Below are positions 25,641 through 36,400 of a DNA stretch of 39,180 bases, piece after piece. Each line of letters begins with the position of its first letter. Position 1 is the first letter of the stretch. The notes beneath the pieces were generated by a model that was not told the origin of the DNA, ran no database searches, and was given only the letters and a program-made list of their open reading frames with translations. The stretch is from Mariniblastus sp. (lineage in GTDB: Bacteria > Planctomycetota > Planctomycetia > Pirellulales > Pirellulaceae), in contig JAPKBL010000041.1 in the NCBI GenBank assembly GCA_028823415.1, forward strand, positions 1 to 39,180. Reading direction: 5' to 3'. The position numbers were made by a program, and so were the translations under genes.

Positions 25641-26390
25641 TTGTTGGTTATCTACTTTGCTAGGCGATGCGTATGGAGGAGGTTCAATATTATCGGTCGC
25701 ATATCCCCCGGGCACCGCCGGGCCAACTTCGATACGTTAAGGAAAGTCGTCAAGTTCTGTCTTTACGTAATCGTCATTTTCGCCACAGCATTGATCGGCG
25801 GCTGGCTGGGCAATTTCGTCGACATGCTGATACAGTCCAACCAGATTGAATTGCCGGGTGACTGGACAGTTCGCCATTGCCTGTGGATTGGCGGAGCTGG
25901 ATTGGGAGCGATTGGATATCCCATGGGCTGGATCAAGATCAGTGGGCATGCATTCAAGTTATCTCGAAACGACGACAATAAAAAACAGCAAACGCAGGAG
26001 AGTCTAGGAAACGAGCCAACTGAAATCGACATGCCGGCGAAAGTCTTTTCATCCGCTGCGATGTTTGGTCTCCTCGGCGCCTTTTTAGGTGTTTCCTTGG
26101 GCGGCAGCCTACTGTTGATTTGGTTTTCACTTTCGATGAGTCCATGGCCCCCCGCTGGCTGGCTGGAATCTGTCTCAATTAAATTTGCTGACCTTTCCTC
26201 TGCTGACCAATCCGCGGTTCGTGGTAGCCTTCAACGCAACGGTGGGATGACAACCAGCCACCCTGTTGCCATTTACTGTTTTCTCGGCCCGGTTGTTTTG
26301 TTGGGAACCCTGGGTGTTTTCATCGGTGGAGTTGGCGCCGCGTGCGGATGGATTAGGGATATTCCAACAAAGAAGCGTGGTCCGAGTTAA
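25641..26390 (+). CDS. Membrane protein with four predicted helices, unknown function
   Basis: Up to 249 residues in frame. Hydrophobic segments occur at about 36-55, 82-97, 137-163 and 211-238, with a polar loop NDDNKKQQTQESLGNEPTE between the second and third. No family is recognised. The start is unclear. The only conventional in-frame starts before the first helix are TTG codons at 25641 and 25644, without a Shine-Dalgarno. A very strong GGAGGAGG at 25675-25682 stands six bases before an in-frame ATT at 25689, which would give a protein of 233 residues. That would be an AUU start, rare but known for infC. The frame is intact and ends at 26390. Confidence 0.6.
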   Translation: MLVIYFARRCVWRRFNIIGRISPGHRRANFDTLRKVVKFCLYVIVIFATALIGGWLGNFVDMLIQSNQIELPGDWTVRHCLWIGGAGLGAIGYPMGWIKISGHAFKLSRNDDNKKQQTQESLGNEPTEIDMPAKVFSSAAMFGLLGAFLGVSLGGSLLLIWFSLSMSPWPPAGWLESVSIKFADLSSADQSAVRGSLQRNGGMTTSHPVAIYCFLGPVVLLGTLGVFIGGVGAACGWIRDIPTKKRGPS

Positions 26391-26967
26391 CGTTTTCAAG
26401 TCGCATCCAACGACCTTTTTTTGACCAGCCTGAAACTCGATACCCTAGGATCGTTCCCTCCCGTCGCCAAAAACTCATGGTGCTGAAGCACGCCCCGCCA
26501 CCCTCGCTACATTCTGCTGCAGACTTTGTTCCCCATCGGCGCAAGCAGGACACAAAAATCCCTCCCCCTAAAAAGGGAAAGAAATGAGCGGGTACCTGAA
26601 GACGGCGGAAGCGGCGAAATTCCTCGGTGTTTTGTAGAATACGCTGGAGCTTTGCCAAAAAGGACGTTTGTTTTTAATTTCATGCTAACGAAGCAGTTAG
26701 TGCCTCGTTATCGGGTTGGGGCCGTTGCAATTGAACGCCAATTCGAGACGGTTTTCCGCCAGATACCTCCTTTCAATGTACAATCAATAGTGGTCGCATT
26801 GTAACGTCGATGTAACAACCGTTATTCCGGCTCGCGTATCGGTAATAATGGAGGCTTGTTTCTTGGTAGCATAAGTTACTTGCAACGCCCAACAACTTTG
26901 CTGCAGCGAACGATCGTCAATTCAACCGACGTCGCCCAATAAAATTCAGATCGAATCGAGTCGAACT
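26391..26967. other. 577-bp intergenic region before the giant gene pair
   Basis: Apart from the HTH remnant at 26584, no gene is visible. The direct repeat TGTAAC-GTCGA-TGTAAC at 26800-26815 lies in a run of AT-rich sequence that could hold the promoter of the giant genes. I cannot identify a clear -35/-10 pair. The stretch just before the start at 26968 has no strong Shine-Dalgarno. Confidence 0.35.
26584..26680 (+). pseudogene. Remnant of an excisionase/MerR-type helix-turn-helix protein
   Basis: ATG at 26584, preceded by an AGGGAAAG Shine-Dalgarno-like stretch, opens MSGYLKTAEAAKFLGVL and stops at TAG 26635-26637. The peptide YLKTAEAAKFLGV is the start of the DNA-binding domain of excisionase-like or MerR-like HTH_17 proteins. 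After the stop, NTL continues in frame, as in the usual GVSxNTLRxW. The following bases show a frame change and no further domain. It is a decayed gene, possibly from a mobile element. Confidence 0.55.
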
Positions 26968-29900
26968 ATGAGAACGCTTAATTTCTTCGCTCTGACGTAT
27001 TCATTCATTCTTGTAATGTTTTTCAGTTGCTGCGTTGTCGTCGGGCAAGAGACAAAGAACGACGAAACGGGGTCGTTAAACGAGCAGACAATTTACGTAC
27101 CGTATGAGAAGCTCCGTGAAGTATTCGAGCGAGATGGTCGAGGCGTGTTTTTGCCTTACGACAAATTTCAACAATTGTGGAATGAGGCTCGACAGAACCA
27201 GCCGAAAAAAATTGACCTCTCGGCGCCTTTAGGCGCGTTGATCACTGGGATTGAGAGCACCGCAACCCTTGGAAAGGAGATTGTGAACGTCGATGCGACA
27301 ATAAAAATTGAGCTTTTACGAGAAGGCTGGCATCGGGTGCCTATTCGGTTGAGCAATGCGGCGATTCGAAGTGCGACGATCGACGACAAAGAAGCGAGAG
27401 TTGTTTCGGTCAAGAACGGACAGTACGAATTGCTTATTTCGCACGCCGGTGGCGAGCCGAAAGCGATCGAGTTGAACCTCTCATACGCCAAGGCACTCAC
27501 AAAAAATGGCGGTCAAAGTACAGTTGCGTTTCAATCTCCTCAGGCTCCGGTCAATCGCTGGACCATCCGGACGGGACAAAAGGACATTGACGTACAAATC
27601 GAACCCATGATTGCTTCGTCCAAAATACCTGACGAGAAATCGGATGAGACCAACGCGGGTCAGGGCGACGAGATCCTCGCGTTTGTCGGGGCTGCTCCCG
27701 AAGTCAAAATCATGTGGACGCCCAAAGCCGAAGGGGCATCTGGACTTTCGGCACTTGTATCGGCCGATACGCAAACCCGATTTCAAATTGATCAGGGAGT
27801 TGCCCGCACCAGCGCCACGATCTCGCTGGATATCTCACGGGCGGAAATTAAGACGGTTTCAATCGACGTCCCTGCGGACCAAAAAGTGGTGAGTGTGTTT
27901 GACCGTAATGTTAAAAAATGGGAAGTCGAGCAAGGGAGCGATTCTCAGACCATAAAAATTGACCTGTTCGAGCCAACTCTTGGGCGGCAGATTTTGGCGG
28001 TCGAGCTTGAAAAGTTTATCGATGAAATTGATGACACCACCATCAACATGCCCCAAATCAGAGTTGACGACGTATCACGGAACAGTGGTGTGGTGCTCGT
28101 CAATTTATCTGCGGGACTTCGAGCCGAGACCGAGAAAAAAACTGGACTATTGCAAATGGATGTTGCCGAATTGCCAGGCAACGTGAAGAAACAAAGTTGG
28201 GAGTTTGCCTACCGGTACGCGTCGCTTCCGTTCGGTTTGGCGCTGAATGTGAAAAAGATCCAGCCGCTTGTGAGTGTGGAGCAACTTGTCGAAGTCGCCA
28301 TTGAACCGGAAAAATTAAAGCTCGAAGTCTCGGCGATTTATGACATTCAACTGGCGGGTGTTTTTCAGCTGGATCTGGATATTCCCAAGGAGTTTGAGAT
28401 TCGCGAAATCCGAGGGATCTCGCGCAAGGGGTTAGTCAATTTGCCGGTCGAGGCTTTTTATCGGGATCCAAAGAATGAAAGTAGGGTCTTGGTGACGTTG
28501 GGGAAAAAGGCTATTGGAAAAATCGGTTTGCAGATTTCGCTTGACCGAGAGTTGCAGGATGTGAATCTTCTTAGCCCTACGGATGTTGCCTCAAAAATAA
28601 ACTTCGCAATTCCCAAAGCGACGATCGACAGCGTCGAATTTTCTAAGGGTAACGTAATTGTTTATTCGCCTGAAAGTCTTCAGGTCAACGCTGCCGAAAC
28701 CATAGGTTTGAGGAATGATAGCTTCAAAAACGCACTGGCCAGCCATGTTCCAGCAATGGCGGTGACTGGGACGCGACCTGTCTTGGCTTATAGCTTTTCG
28801 CACACCGATGCTTCGATCGAATTGGAGGCTAAACGACGACGTCCCCAAGTGACCGTCGAACAAGTCGTTGTGGTTTCAGTCCAGTCCGGTGTCGTCAAGT
28901 ATGACGCGCGTCTTTTCTATGAAGTTCTGTACAGTGGAGTGAAATCGCTACGGCTTGATGTGCCAACGGCACTGGTTGCCGATCTGCGAAATCGTTCGCC
29001 CAACATCCTCCAACAAGTGGTCGATCCACAGCCCGACAACGTTCCCGCAGGTTATACAACCTGGGAGCTGACAGGCGATAACGAGTTTTTTGGTAAACAC
29101 CAGATTCGTTTTACTTGGGAAAAGAAAATCGCTGACTTGCCATTGGGCGAAAGTGCCGATGTTGCTGTGGATCGGTTGATCCCTGCCAATGTAGACCGAG
29201 CCAATGGCCAAATCGTTTTGACCAAGTCGGAGACGATTGACATCCGGCCGAAATTGGACGCCGGTGGACTTCGCCCCATTGATCCTCAAACGGATTTGGC
29301 CCAAGGTGTCTCGGTTGAGAACGCCGCGATGGCATTCGAGTTTGTCGATGATTGGTCACTGAACCTGACGGCAACCCGGTTTGAGCTACAAGAGTTAAAG
29401 CGGACCAGCATTTCCCGAGCAGTCGTACGTGCGGTTGCGCTTCGCCAAAACGAACTCTCAGTGCAATGTCTCTACCAGATTCGAAGCGTTGGGCAACGGA
29501 TTTCAATTCAGATGCCTGCTGGATTTGACGCCGCGACGTCGTTTGACGATCAACCGATTCGCGTCAACGGGCGGCGTGTTACTCCCGAGAATGGCGGGAA
29601 AGACTTGATCTACGTTCCGTTGACCGGACTCAACTCGGACGAGCTATTTCTTCTGGAAATTCGCTACACCATTCCTGGCGATCCAAGTCAAATTGACCTG
29701 CCTTTGTTTGTCGACGAGCCCGCGGTTCAAAAAGTTTATTTGTGTGTCTATTTGCCGTTCGAACGAGCATTGTTGCACAGGTCGGGTGACTGGACTGACG
29801 TCGCGGTTGATGAACATACGAATTCTATTGCGGGTCTGTTAAACTCGAGCAATCCAAGTTCCATCGCTTCGAGGATATTTCAGCCTCGAACCGAATACGT

Positions 29901-30453
29901 CGAGCAGTATTTGAATTGGGTCCAGTCGGGCGTGGATTTTGACAGTTCGGCGAGTCAGAAGTTCGAGGTTGATGGTCGCCCGTATGTCTTTTCTGCGCTA
30001 CGCCCCAATCCTGCTCCAGCGGGTTCGCTTCATCTTCGCACGATCAACCTGACGGTTCTCAATGTAATCGTATTTGGGGTTATTGCTCTATTGGGACTGA
30101 TGTTGATCCGAACTCGATTCACAACGCAAATGACTGGTGCGTTGTTGGTGATTGCGTCTTTCGTCGCTGTTGGCGTGTTCTTTCCCTTGGTCACAGAGCA
30201 TCTATTCAGTGAAGCACTATTGTTAACCGTCGGTGTGGTCGGTCTGGCTTGGCTGACATCGAACGTGATTCGTTGGTTCCGCGAGATTCAGAATGCACGT
30301 CGTAAGCGACAGATCCTCACCGAAAGACAGTCAGAGTTTGCTACGGCCGGCGCGATGCCCGTCCCGACAAACGCTCCTGAGGCTATCGAGTCAGTGGCTT
30401 CCAGTGATTCCCCACCCGACTCCGGGGAATCGGAAGAAGGAGAGTCACAATGA
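26968..30453 (+). CDS. Giant secreted/membrane-anchored protein, unit A of a paralogous set
   Basis: A 1161-residue protein of unknown family. Residues 1-26 form a signal peptide (VVVGQ cleavage). At 42-75 is a 34-residue motif starting IYVPYEKL and containing GVFLPYDKF. It recurs in both units of the next protein. A long beta-rich exported region follows, including NAAIRSATIDDKEA near 118, two internal repeats with the pattern P-x-V-x-V-E (P433 and P626), and IQMPAGFD near 845. Three transmembrane helices lie at about 1027-1047, 1055-1075 and 1083-1102, followed by a basic cytoplasmic segment FREIQNARRKRQ and a Ser/Pro/Glu tail. The stop codon overlaps the next start (ATGA at 30450-30453). 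I know no function. It is probably an envelope protein acting with the next gene product. Confidence 0.85.
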   Translation: MRTLNFFALTYSFILVMFFSCCVVVGQETKNDETGSLNEQTIYVPYEKLREVFERDGRGVFLPYDKFQQLWNEARQNQPKKIDLSAPLGALITGIESTATLGKEIVNVDATIKIELLREGWHRVPIRLSNAAIRSATIDDKEARVVSVKNGQYELLISHAGGEPKAIELNLSYAKALTKNGGQSTVAFQSPQAPVNRWTIRTGQKDIDVQIEPMIASSKIPDEKSDETNAGQGDEILAFVGAAPEVKIMWTPKAEGASGLSALVSADTQTRFQIDQGVARTSATISLDISRAEIKTVSIDVPADQKVVSVFDRNVKKWEVEQGSDSQTIKIDLFEPTLGRQILAVELEKFIDEIDDTTINMPQIRVDDVSRNSGVVLVNLSAGLRAETEKKTGLLQMDVAELPGNVKKQSWEFAYRYASLPFGLALNVKKIQPLVSVEQLVEVAIEPEKLKLEVSAIYDIQLAGVFQLDLDIPKEFEIREIRGISRKGLVNLPVEAFYRDPKNESRVLVTLGKKAIGKIGLQISLDRELQDVNLLSPTDVASKINFAIPKATIDSVEFSKGNVIVYSPESLQVNAAETIGLRNDSFKNALASHVPAMAVTGTRPVLAYSFSHTDASIELEAKRRRPQVTVEQVVVVSVQSGVVKYDARLFYEVLYSGVKSLRLDVPTALVADLRNRSPNILQQVVDPQPDNVPAGYTTWELTGDNEFFGKHQIRFTWEKKIADLPLGESADVAVDRLIPANVDRANGQIVLTKSETIDIRPKLDAGGLRPIDPQTDLAQGVSVENAAMAFEFVDDWSLNLTATRFELQELKRTSISRAVVRAVALRQNELSVQCLYQIRSVGQRISIQMPAGFDAATSFDDQPIRVNGRRVTPENGGKDLIYVPLTGLNSDELFLLEIRYTIPGDPSQIDLPLFVDEPAVQKVYLCVYLPFERALLHRSGDWTDVAVDEHTNSIAGLLNSSNPSSIASRIFQPRTEYVEQYLNWVQSGVDFDSSASQKFEVDGRPYVFSALRPNPAPAGSLHLRTINLTVLNVIVFGVIALLGLMLIRTRFTTQMTGALLVIASFVAVGVFFPLVTEHLFSEALLLTVGVVGLAWLTSNVIRWFREIQNARRKRQILTERQSEFATAGAMPVPTNAPEAIESVASSDSPPDSGESEEGESQ

Positions 30454-33400
30454 AAAAAATACTCCTGATCGCGATGGTTACGATGACAGCTGGTTCGATT
30501 TTCGGCCAGCGTCTTTACTCGCAAAAGAAATCGGCTGACGACGAATCGCCCAAGGCATTTCAGCGGCAGATTTATGTGCCTTTTGAAAGTTTGGACATCA
30601 TTCTCGATGGAAACTCAAACCGGGTGTTGTTGTCACGTGATGAATATGATGCCCTGTTGAAATCCGCTCGTACGCGAGAAATTAAACGTGCTCCGTTGGA
30701 CAGTGCAATTGTTTCTGCCAAGTACACCGGGAAAATCTCGGACGGGGTTGCTTTTATCAAGGGTGAATTGATCGTTGAGCCATTAAACGAAGGACTGGTT
30801 CAGATCCCTTTGCCGTTGAGCGGAGTCGCCATTCGAAGCGCAACATTAGGCGACAAGCCAGCGAAATTATGGCGAAACAAAAAGGGTCAAATCGTCTTAC
30901 TGACATCGATCGATTATCGCGAAACTTTGCGAGTCGAGATGACGGTTCCCATGCAGACTTCGGCAGCAAGGCAGTCGATGGGGATTCAGCTCCCTGCGCC
31001 CTCCGCCACCCAGTTCAACCTTGAAGTGCCGGGCAATGTGGAAGTCAAGAGCGGAGTGCCAGTGGCCAAGCGGACTTATGATGCCGATCGAAACGTCACC
31101 CAGTTTGATTTACTGGCGACTCGGCAGGCCATGAATATCGTGATGTCTCTCAACAATCGATTGTTGAAAGACGAACGGGTTGCGGTTTCGAGAAGCGTTA
31201 TCATCCACAAACTCACGCCGCACGAACAGGAAATTCATGTAACCTGTTCGATGGATGTTATTCACGGTGCGCTCGAAGAAGTCGAGTTTACTGTTCCCAG
31301 TGGGTTTCAGGTTAGCCAAGTAACAACGGACTTGCTCAGTCAGTGGGAAATCACCGATCCCCCGAAAGACGCCACCGACTCGGGGAAACGGTTGCTCGTG
31401 AAATTACGGCAGCCGACGCGCGAGGATTTCGTTTTGAACATCACGGCCACTCGAAACAAAGGGGCTGTCGGTGATTGGAAAGCCAAGGACATTCGTCCAG
31501 TGGATGTGGCCGGGCATGTCTCGGTCGTGGGTGTGCTCGCCGATCTCGAGCTTCAATCGACGAAACTTGTTTCCAGCGGCGTCATTCCGATCGACCACGA
31601 ATTTTTACTGGCGGCGATTCCTCAATCGGTTCAAGCTACCAACCGGGGAAATCCTGCGACGATTGTTGCCGCTTATTATGCACCCCAAAAGGAATACTCG
31701 ATTGCGGCGAGTTTTTTGCGCCCGTCTCCGGAGTTGATCATTAAGTCGACTTCTCGGCTAGTCATCGACAACCAGCGGCTTGAGTTGCAGGGAGGGATAT
31801 CGCTGGTTAGCCGACATGATTCTCGTTTTGGATTCAAACTGACGCTGCCAGAATCGTGGAGGCTCAATGAGTTAACTGGAATCGACGGTCAGCCCATTCG
31901 GTATGACCGAGTGGGAGAAGATGGCAGCTCTGAGTTTCTTGTCCATCTGCCGACCAGGATTTCTTCCACGTCGTCAACGAAAGTTTTCTTTCAGGCGACT
32001 TTTACCCCCGAGGGTTGGTTGGAAAAATGGGAGTCCAATCAGATTACATATCCAGCAGTGAAGATTGCTGGGTCGACAAAACATGCTGGAGCCATCGCGA
32101 TCTCGACGACCGAGGATTTGGCAATCAAGCCGTCCAACGCTTCGAAACTGGAATTGCTCGACGATGCGGATAAGAAAAAGTTTGAGTTGGATCGCAACAG
32201 TGCGCTGCTTGCCTATCAATTCGAGGAGGAAGACTTTCAGGTCAGTCTGGATCTGGAACGGATTAAGCCTTCGATTGTGGCGAGAACTTACAATTACGCA
32301 ATCATTAAACCAACGCAAATGGTGGTTCACGCTGAATTGATCTATGACGTCAAGCAGGCAAGTGAAGGTGAATTCAAATTTGACTTGCCGCTTGAATCAC
32401 CCAAGTCGATTTCAATCCGTGCCCACAACGATCAACTGAAAGACTATCAAAGCGAAGAAACAGAAAACGCCCGTCGCTGGACCGTTCAGCTGGCCAAGCC
32501 GAAAAAGGGACAAGTCCATCTGTTGGTTGATTTTCAAATGCCTTTGGAGGAATCTGAGCTGGCGGATCTCAAGTTAGCGCCCGTCATCGTTCGTGACGTA
32601 AACTTTCAATCTTCGATGTTTGCGGTTGAGGGCAGTAACGAACTGGATATCGAAATTGAAACCGAAGGGCGACCGGTCGACGTTGGTGAATTTTCTCAAG
32701 CCGTCTATCAACCCGGGCGACATTTACTGGGTTCCTATTCATGGCCCAACGAAAATCTGTCGGTGGCGGTGAAAAGTGTTCGCCGACCGGTCTATCAGCT
32801 TCCCAGTGCGATCGTGCAGCGAGCTGAAATGGTTACATCGATTTCCAATAGCGGCAAAGCTCAAACCGCCGCCAGATTTCAGTTAGTTACGAAGCAACAA
32901 TCCTTTCTGCGTGTCGAGTTACCGCAAAACGCAACGCTCTGGTCCGTTCAGTTGGATGGCCAGCCTGCCAAACCCCAGCGTCAGAACGAGGCGCTGTTGA
33001 TCAGCTTGATCGGAAACGAATCGGGCAAGCTGCGTGATTTGCAGCTTGTGTTTGAATCGGCTGCTAAGCCCTTCAGCTTTGTAGGCACGATTGATGCACA
33101 TGCCCCAACATTGTGGTTGAATAAAACGGGCGACGCCGAAGGTATTCCCGTTCCCTTGGTTGACTTGCATTGGCGATTAATCATGCCGGATGGGTTTAGC
33201 GTCTCTCATAGCGATGGAAAATTCCAATCGGATCAGTTGGTCAAACGCCCTTCGCCGATTCAACAACTGGGCAATTGGGTTTACCGCTTGGGAGGTGGGA
33301 TTGGTGAAACGAACATTGGAGTTCAGCAGTTTCTTGAAACGTCGACCACTTACTCATTTGACTCACAGAGTGAGCCCAGCATGATGCCATCAGATAGTGA

Positions 33401-36400
33401 CTTGGGTGAGAGAGGTAATGAAGAAGCTATGGAGATGGAATTGAATATGGTGGAGAGAGATTCCAACTTGTTTAATGGAGAATTTAAAGGTCCGGGTAAG
33501 CATAACGGATTGATGGGTATGGGAGAGCGCGAGGAGGAGCACGCTAAAGAAACTCCCCAGTGGCAGGCCCCGCCAACAAGCCAGTTTGGCGATGAACGAG
33601 GTGGCGGCGCTGCGTCTGCTGGAGGACGTGAGGCCAATGATGGGAAGAAGGTTAGAACATGGGCCCTGAGCGGATTGGGAAGTCTGAACATCGAATTGAC
33701 TGAAACCGGCAACTCGATCGAGTTTTATAACTTGGGCGATCAACCGACTTTGACCGCGACGGTCATCAATCAATCTCGCCTCAACTGGATTGCGATTGCG
33801 CTGGCGTTATTGATTGCCGCCTTGGGCGTGTTGCTTACTAATCGTCAATTCAAGTCAAAAGTCCTTTTTGTGACCTTGGTTCTTTTGGTTGCCTGCCTGG
33901 TTCCGCTTTCAGGTGTTTCGTTGGATGCATTTCGGACGATCATCGACCTTGCGATTCTGTCAGGGACTTTCGTAGCGATCTACTTTGTTGTGGCCGCAAT
34001 CGTCAAGTCATTGGGTCGGTCTGTCTCGTTGGTCGCTGCCCGGACTCCCCTCGTCCTCCTGTTGATGATGATTTGGATCGGATTTGGAAATCAGACTCAT
34101 GCCCAGCAGGTCGTTAACGATATCAATCAACTGAAGAATTTGATTGCGGAATTGCAAACTGAACCGAAGGTCGAACTGCCCAATGACGCAATCATCATTC
34201 CGTTCGACGCGAGTGATCCGAAGGGGCGTGAAAAAGCAGATCGGCTTTTATTACCCTACGAGCATTATTTGAATTTAATTAATCAGGCAGATTTGGGAGC
34301 CAAGCCGGCGTCAATTAATGCTCCAGTCGATTTTGTGATTTCATCCGCGGAGTACAACCTGGAGTTGACTTTGGATGAAGATATATCGATCCAGGGAAAA
34401 CTAGTTATCGAACTGCTGACGGATGATCCCGTCATTGTGGCTTTACCGTTGCTCGGTGGCGCTTTGGCGGACGCGAAAGTCGACGGCAAGCCTGCGAAAC
34501 TCCAATTTCAATCGATTGTAAATGCCAAACAGAAACTGGCCACAATGAATTCGAGCATTGTCCAGCTTCATCTCGATGGTCGAGGCACCAAGACATTTGA
34601 ATTTTCCGTGCGGATCAAACCGGCCCGCCAAGGTGGCTGGCGATTGCTGAGCGCAAGGTTGCCTGTCGGCATGTCGCGTGGTCTGAATCTAACTTCTTTG
34701 AAAGAACTAACCGAAGTTCGGCTGAACTCCGATTCTGATCGCCGTTCCATCGAAGCGAAACCAGGCCAGAAAATTGAAACGGTCCTCAGCGCGGACGGAT
34801 CATTGCGGTTGCAGTGGAAGCCGTCGACAGCAGCTCAGACTGTCGACCAAAGTTTGACGGCCCAATCCGAGGCTGTGTTTGACGTTCGCGAAGACGGCCT
34901 GCGATTGACTTGGCGAGTTGATCTGGAATTCAGAGGCTCCGAACGCGATGTGTTTACGTTGAACTTGCCCGATGGATTTCTGGTCGAACAAGTCAGTGGC
35001 GAGAACATTCGGGCTTGGGATGTTAAACAGGCTGGCAGCGCAACGCGTCTGAATCTGACAACGTTGAGCCCTGCCAAAGACAAAGAGTCTTTTACCATCG
35101 AGCTGTCGCGTCGAGATTTTGCTATCGAGGATCAAGCTGCCCAGTTTGATGCTCCCTACTTGACCGTAGAAGGAGCAGCCCTGCATCAAGGCGTTTATAT
35201 GGTTCGCCGAAGCCCGATCATCGAGCTTAAGACAACAAAAACTGCCGCCGTCAGTCGGATCGACGAAAACCAGGTAAAACGCAGTTTGGATATTGCCAGT
35301 ATTGATTCAAAATCAAGCCCGCTCGGAATTGAGTTGTTTCAGGTTCATCAGTTTGTGACGACTCCTTTCCAAATTGGGATTCAGGCTAACGTGGTGCCAC
35401 GCAAGATAAAGGCCGAAACACAATCGATTCTTCGAATCGGTCAATCCGAAGCTGATCTTGAAATGCGGATCAACGTGGAAGTGGGGCGAAGGCCTCTCTA
35501 CAAGTTGAGCTTTGACATTCCCAAGGATGTAGAAATTCGAAGTCTGACTGCCGGGTTGAACGAAGCCTGGACCAAGGAGAAAATTGACAGTATTCAACGC
35601 GTTCAGTTTTATTTTCCGACCGGCGTAGCGAACGACTTCTCTATTATTCTCGAAGCCGAATTGACGGATTATTCCGGGGCAGACCAATGGTCGATTCCGA
35701 CAATCAAGATAAACGATACTGTCAAACAGAGCGGATTCATTGTCGTCCAAGTCGATCCGGCGCTGACGGTCACTACGAGTGATTTGCAAAGTTGTGAAAC
35801 TGTCTTGCTGCAACAAGTGGAAGGCTGGTTGAATCGATCTCAGCGAACTGCGGCGCGCGTCGTTTTACGCACTGACGGGTCTGACTACGACGCCTTGCTT
35901 CGATTCACAAAAATCGAACCCAGGGTCACAGTCGAAACTGTTACCAATGTCAGGACTACCCTGTTCGCAATTGAAGAAACCATTTTGTTGGATTTCAATA
36001 TCCAGCAAGCTGGCATTCGTCAAATTCAATTTGAGCTTCCGGTTGCAATGCGAAACGCGCGAATCAACGCAAAGCTGGTTAGCGAATCCATCATCGAAGA
36101 CGTGGTAGGCGATGCAAACATTGTGCGAGTGACGCTGAATCTTCAGGATGAAGTGGTTGATTCGTTTCGGGTCGTGGTCGAAAACGATCGACCGTTAAGC
36201 GAATCTCGGCAAAGCGTTCCGATTCCGCTTGTTTTGACGGGCGTCACCGAGCAACGATACGCCACGCTTCAAAATACTGGTCGAGATGAGATTAGTGTAC
36301 TTCCCTTGGACGACTTTAAGTTGCTCAATCGTCAACTGAATCAGTTTGCCAAGTTAAAACAAAAGCTGGCAGGTGGTGAAGTCACCATGGCTTACGTTGC

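Noticed and set aside
25452..25715. A minus-strand ORF of 87 codons before the four-helix membrane gene.
   Set aside because: It overlaps the N-terminus of the membrane gene and has no Shine-Dalgarno or known motif. It could be a fragment, but I cannot support it.
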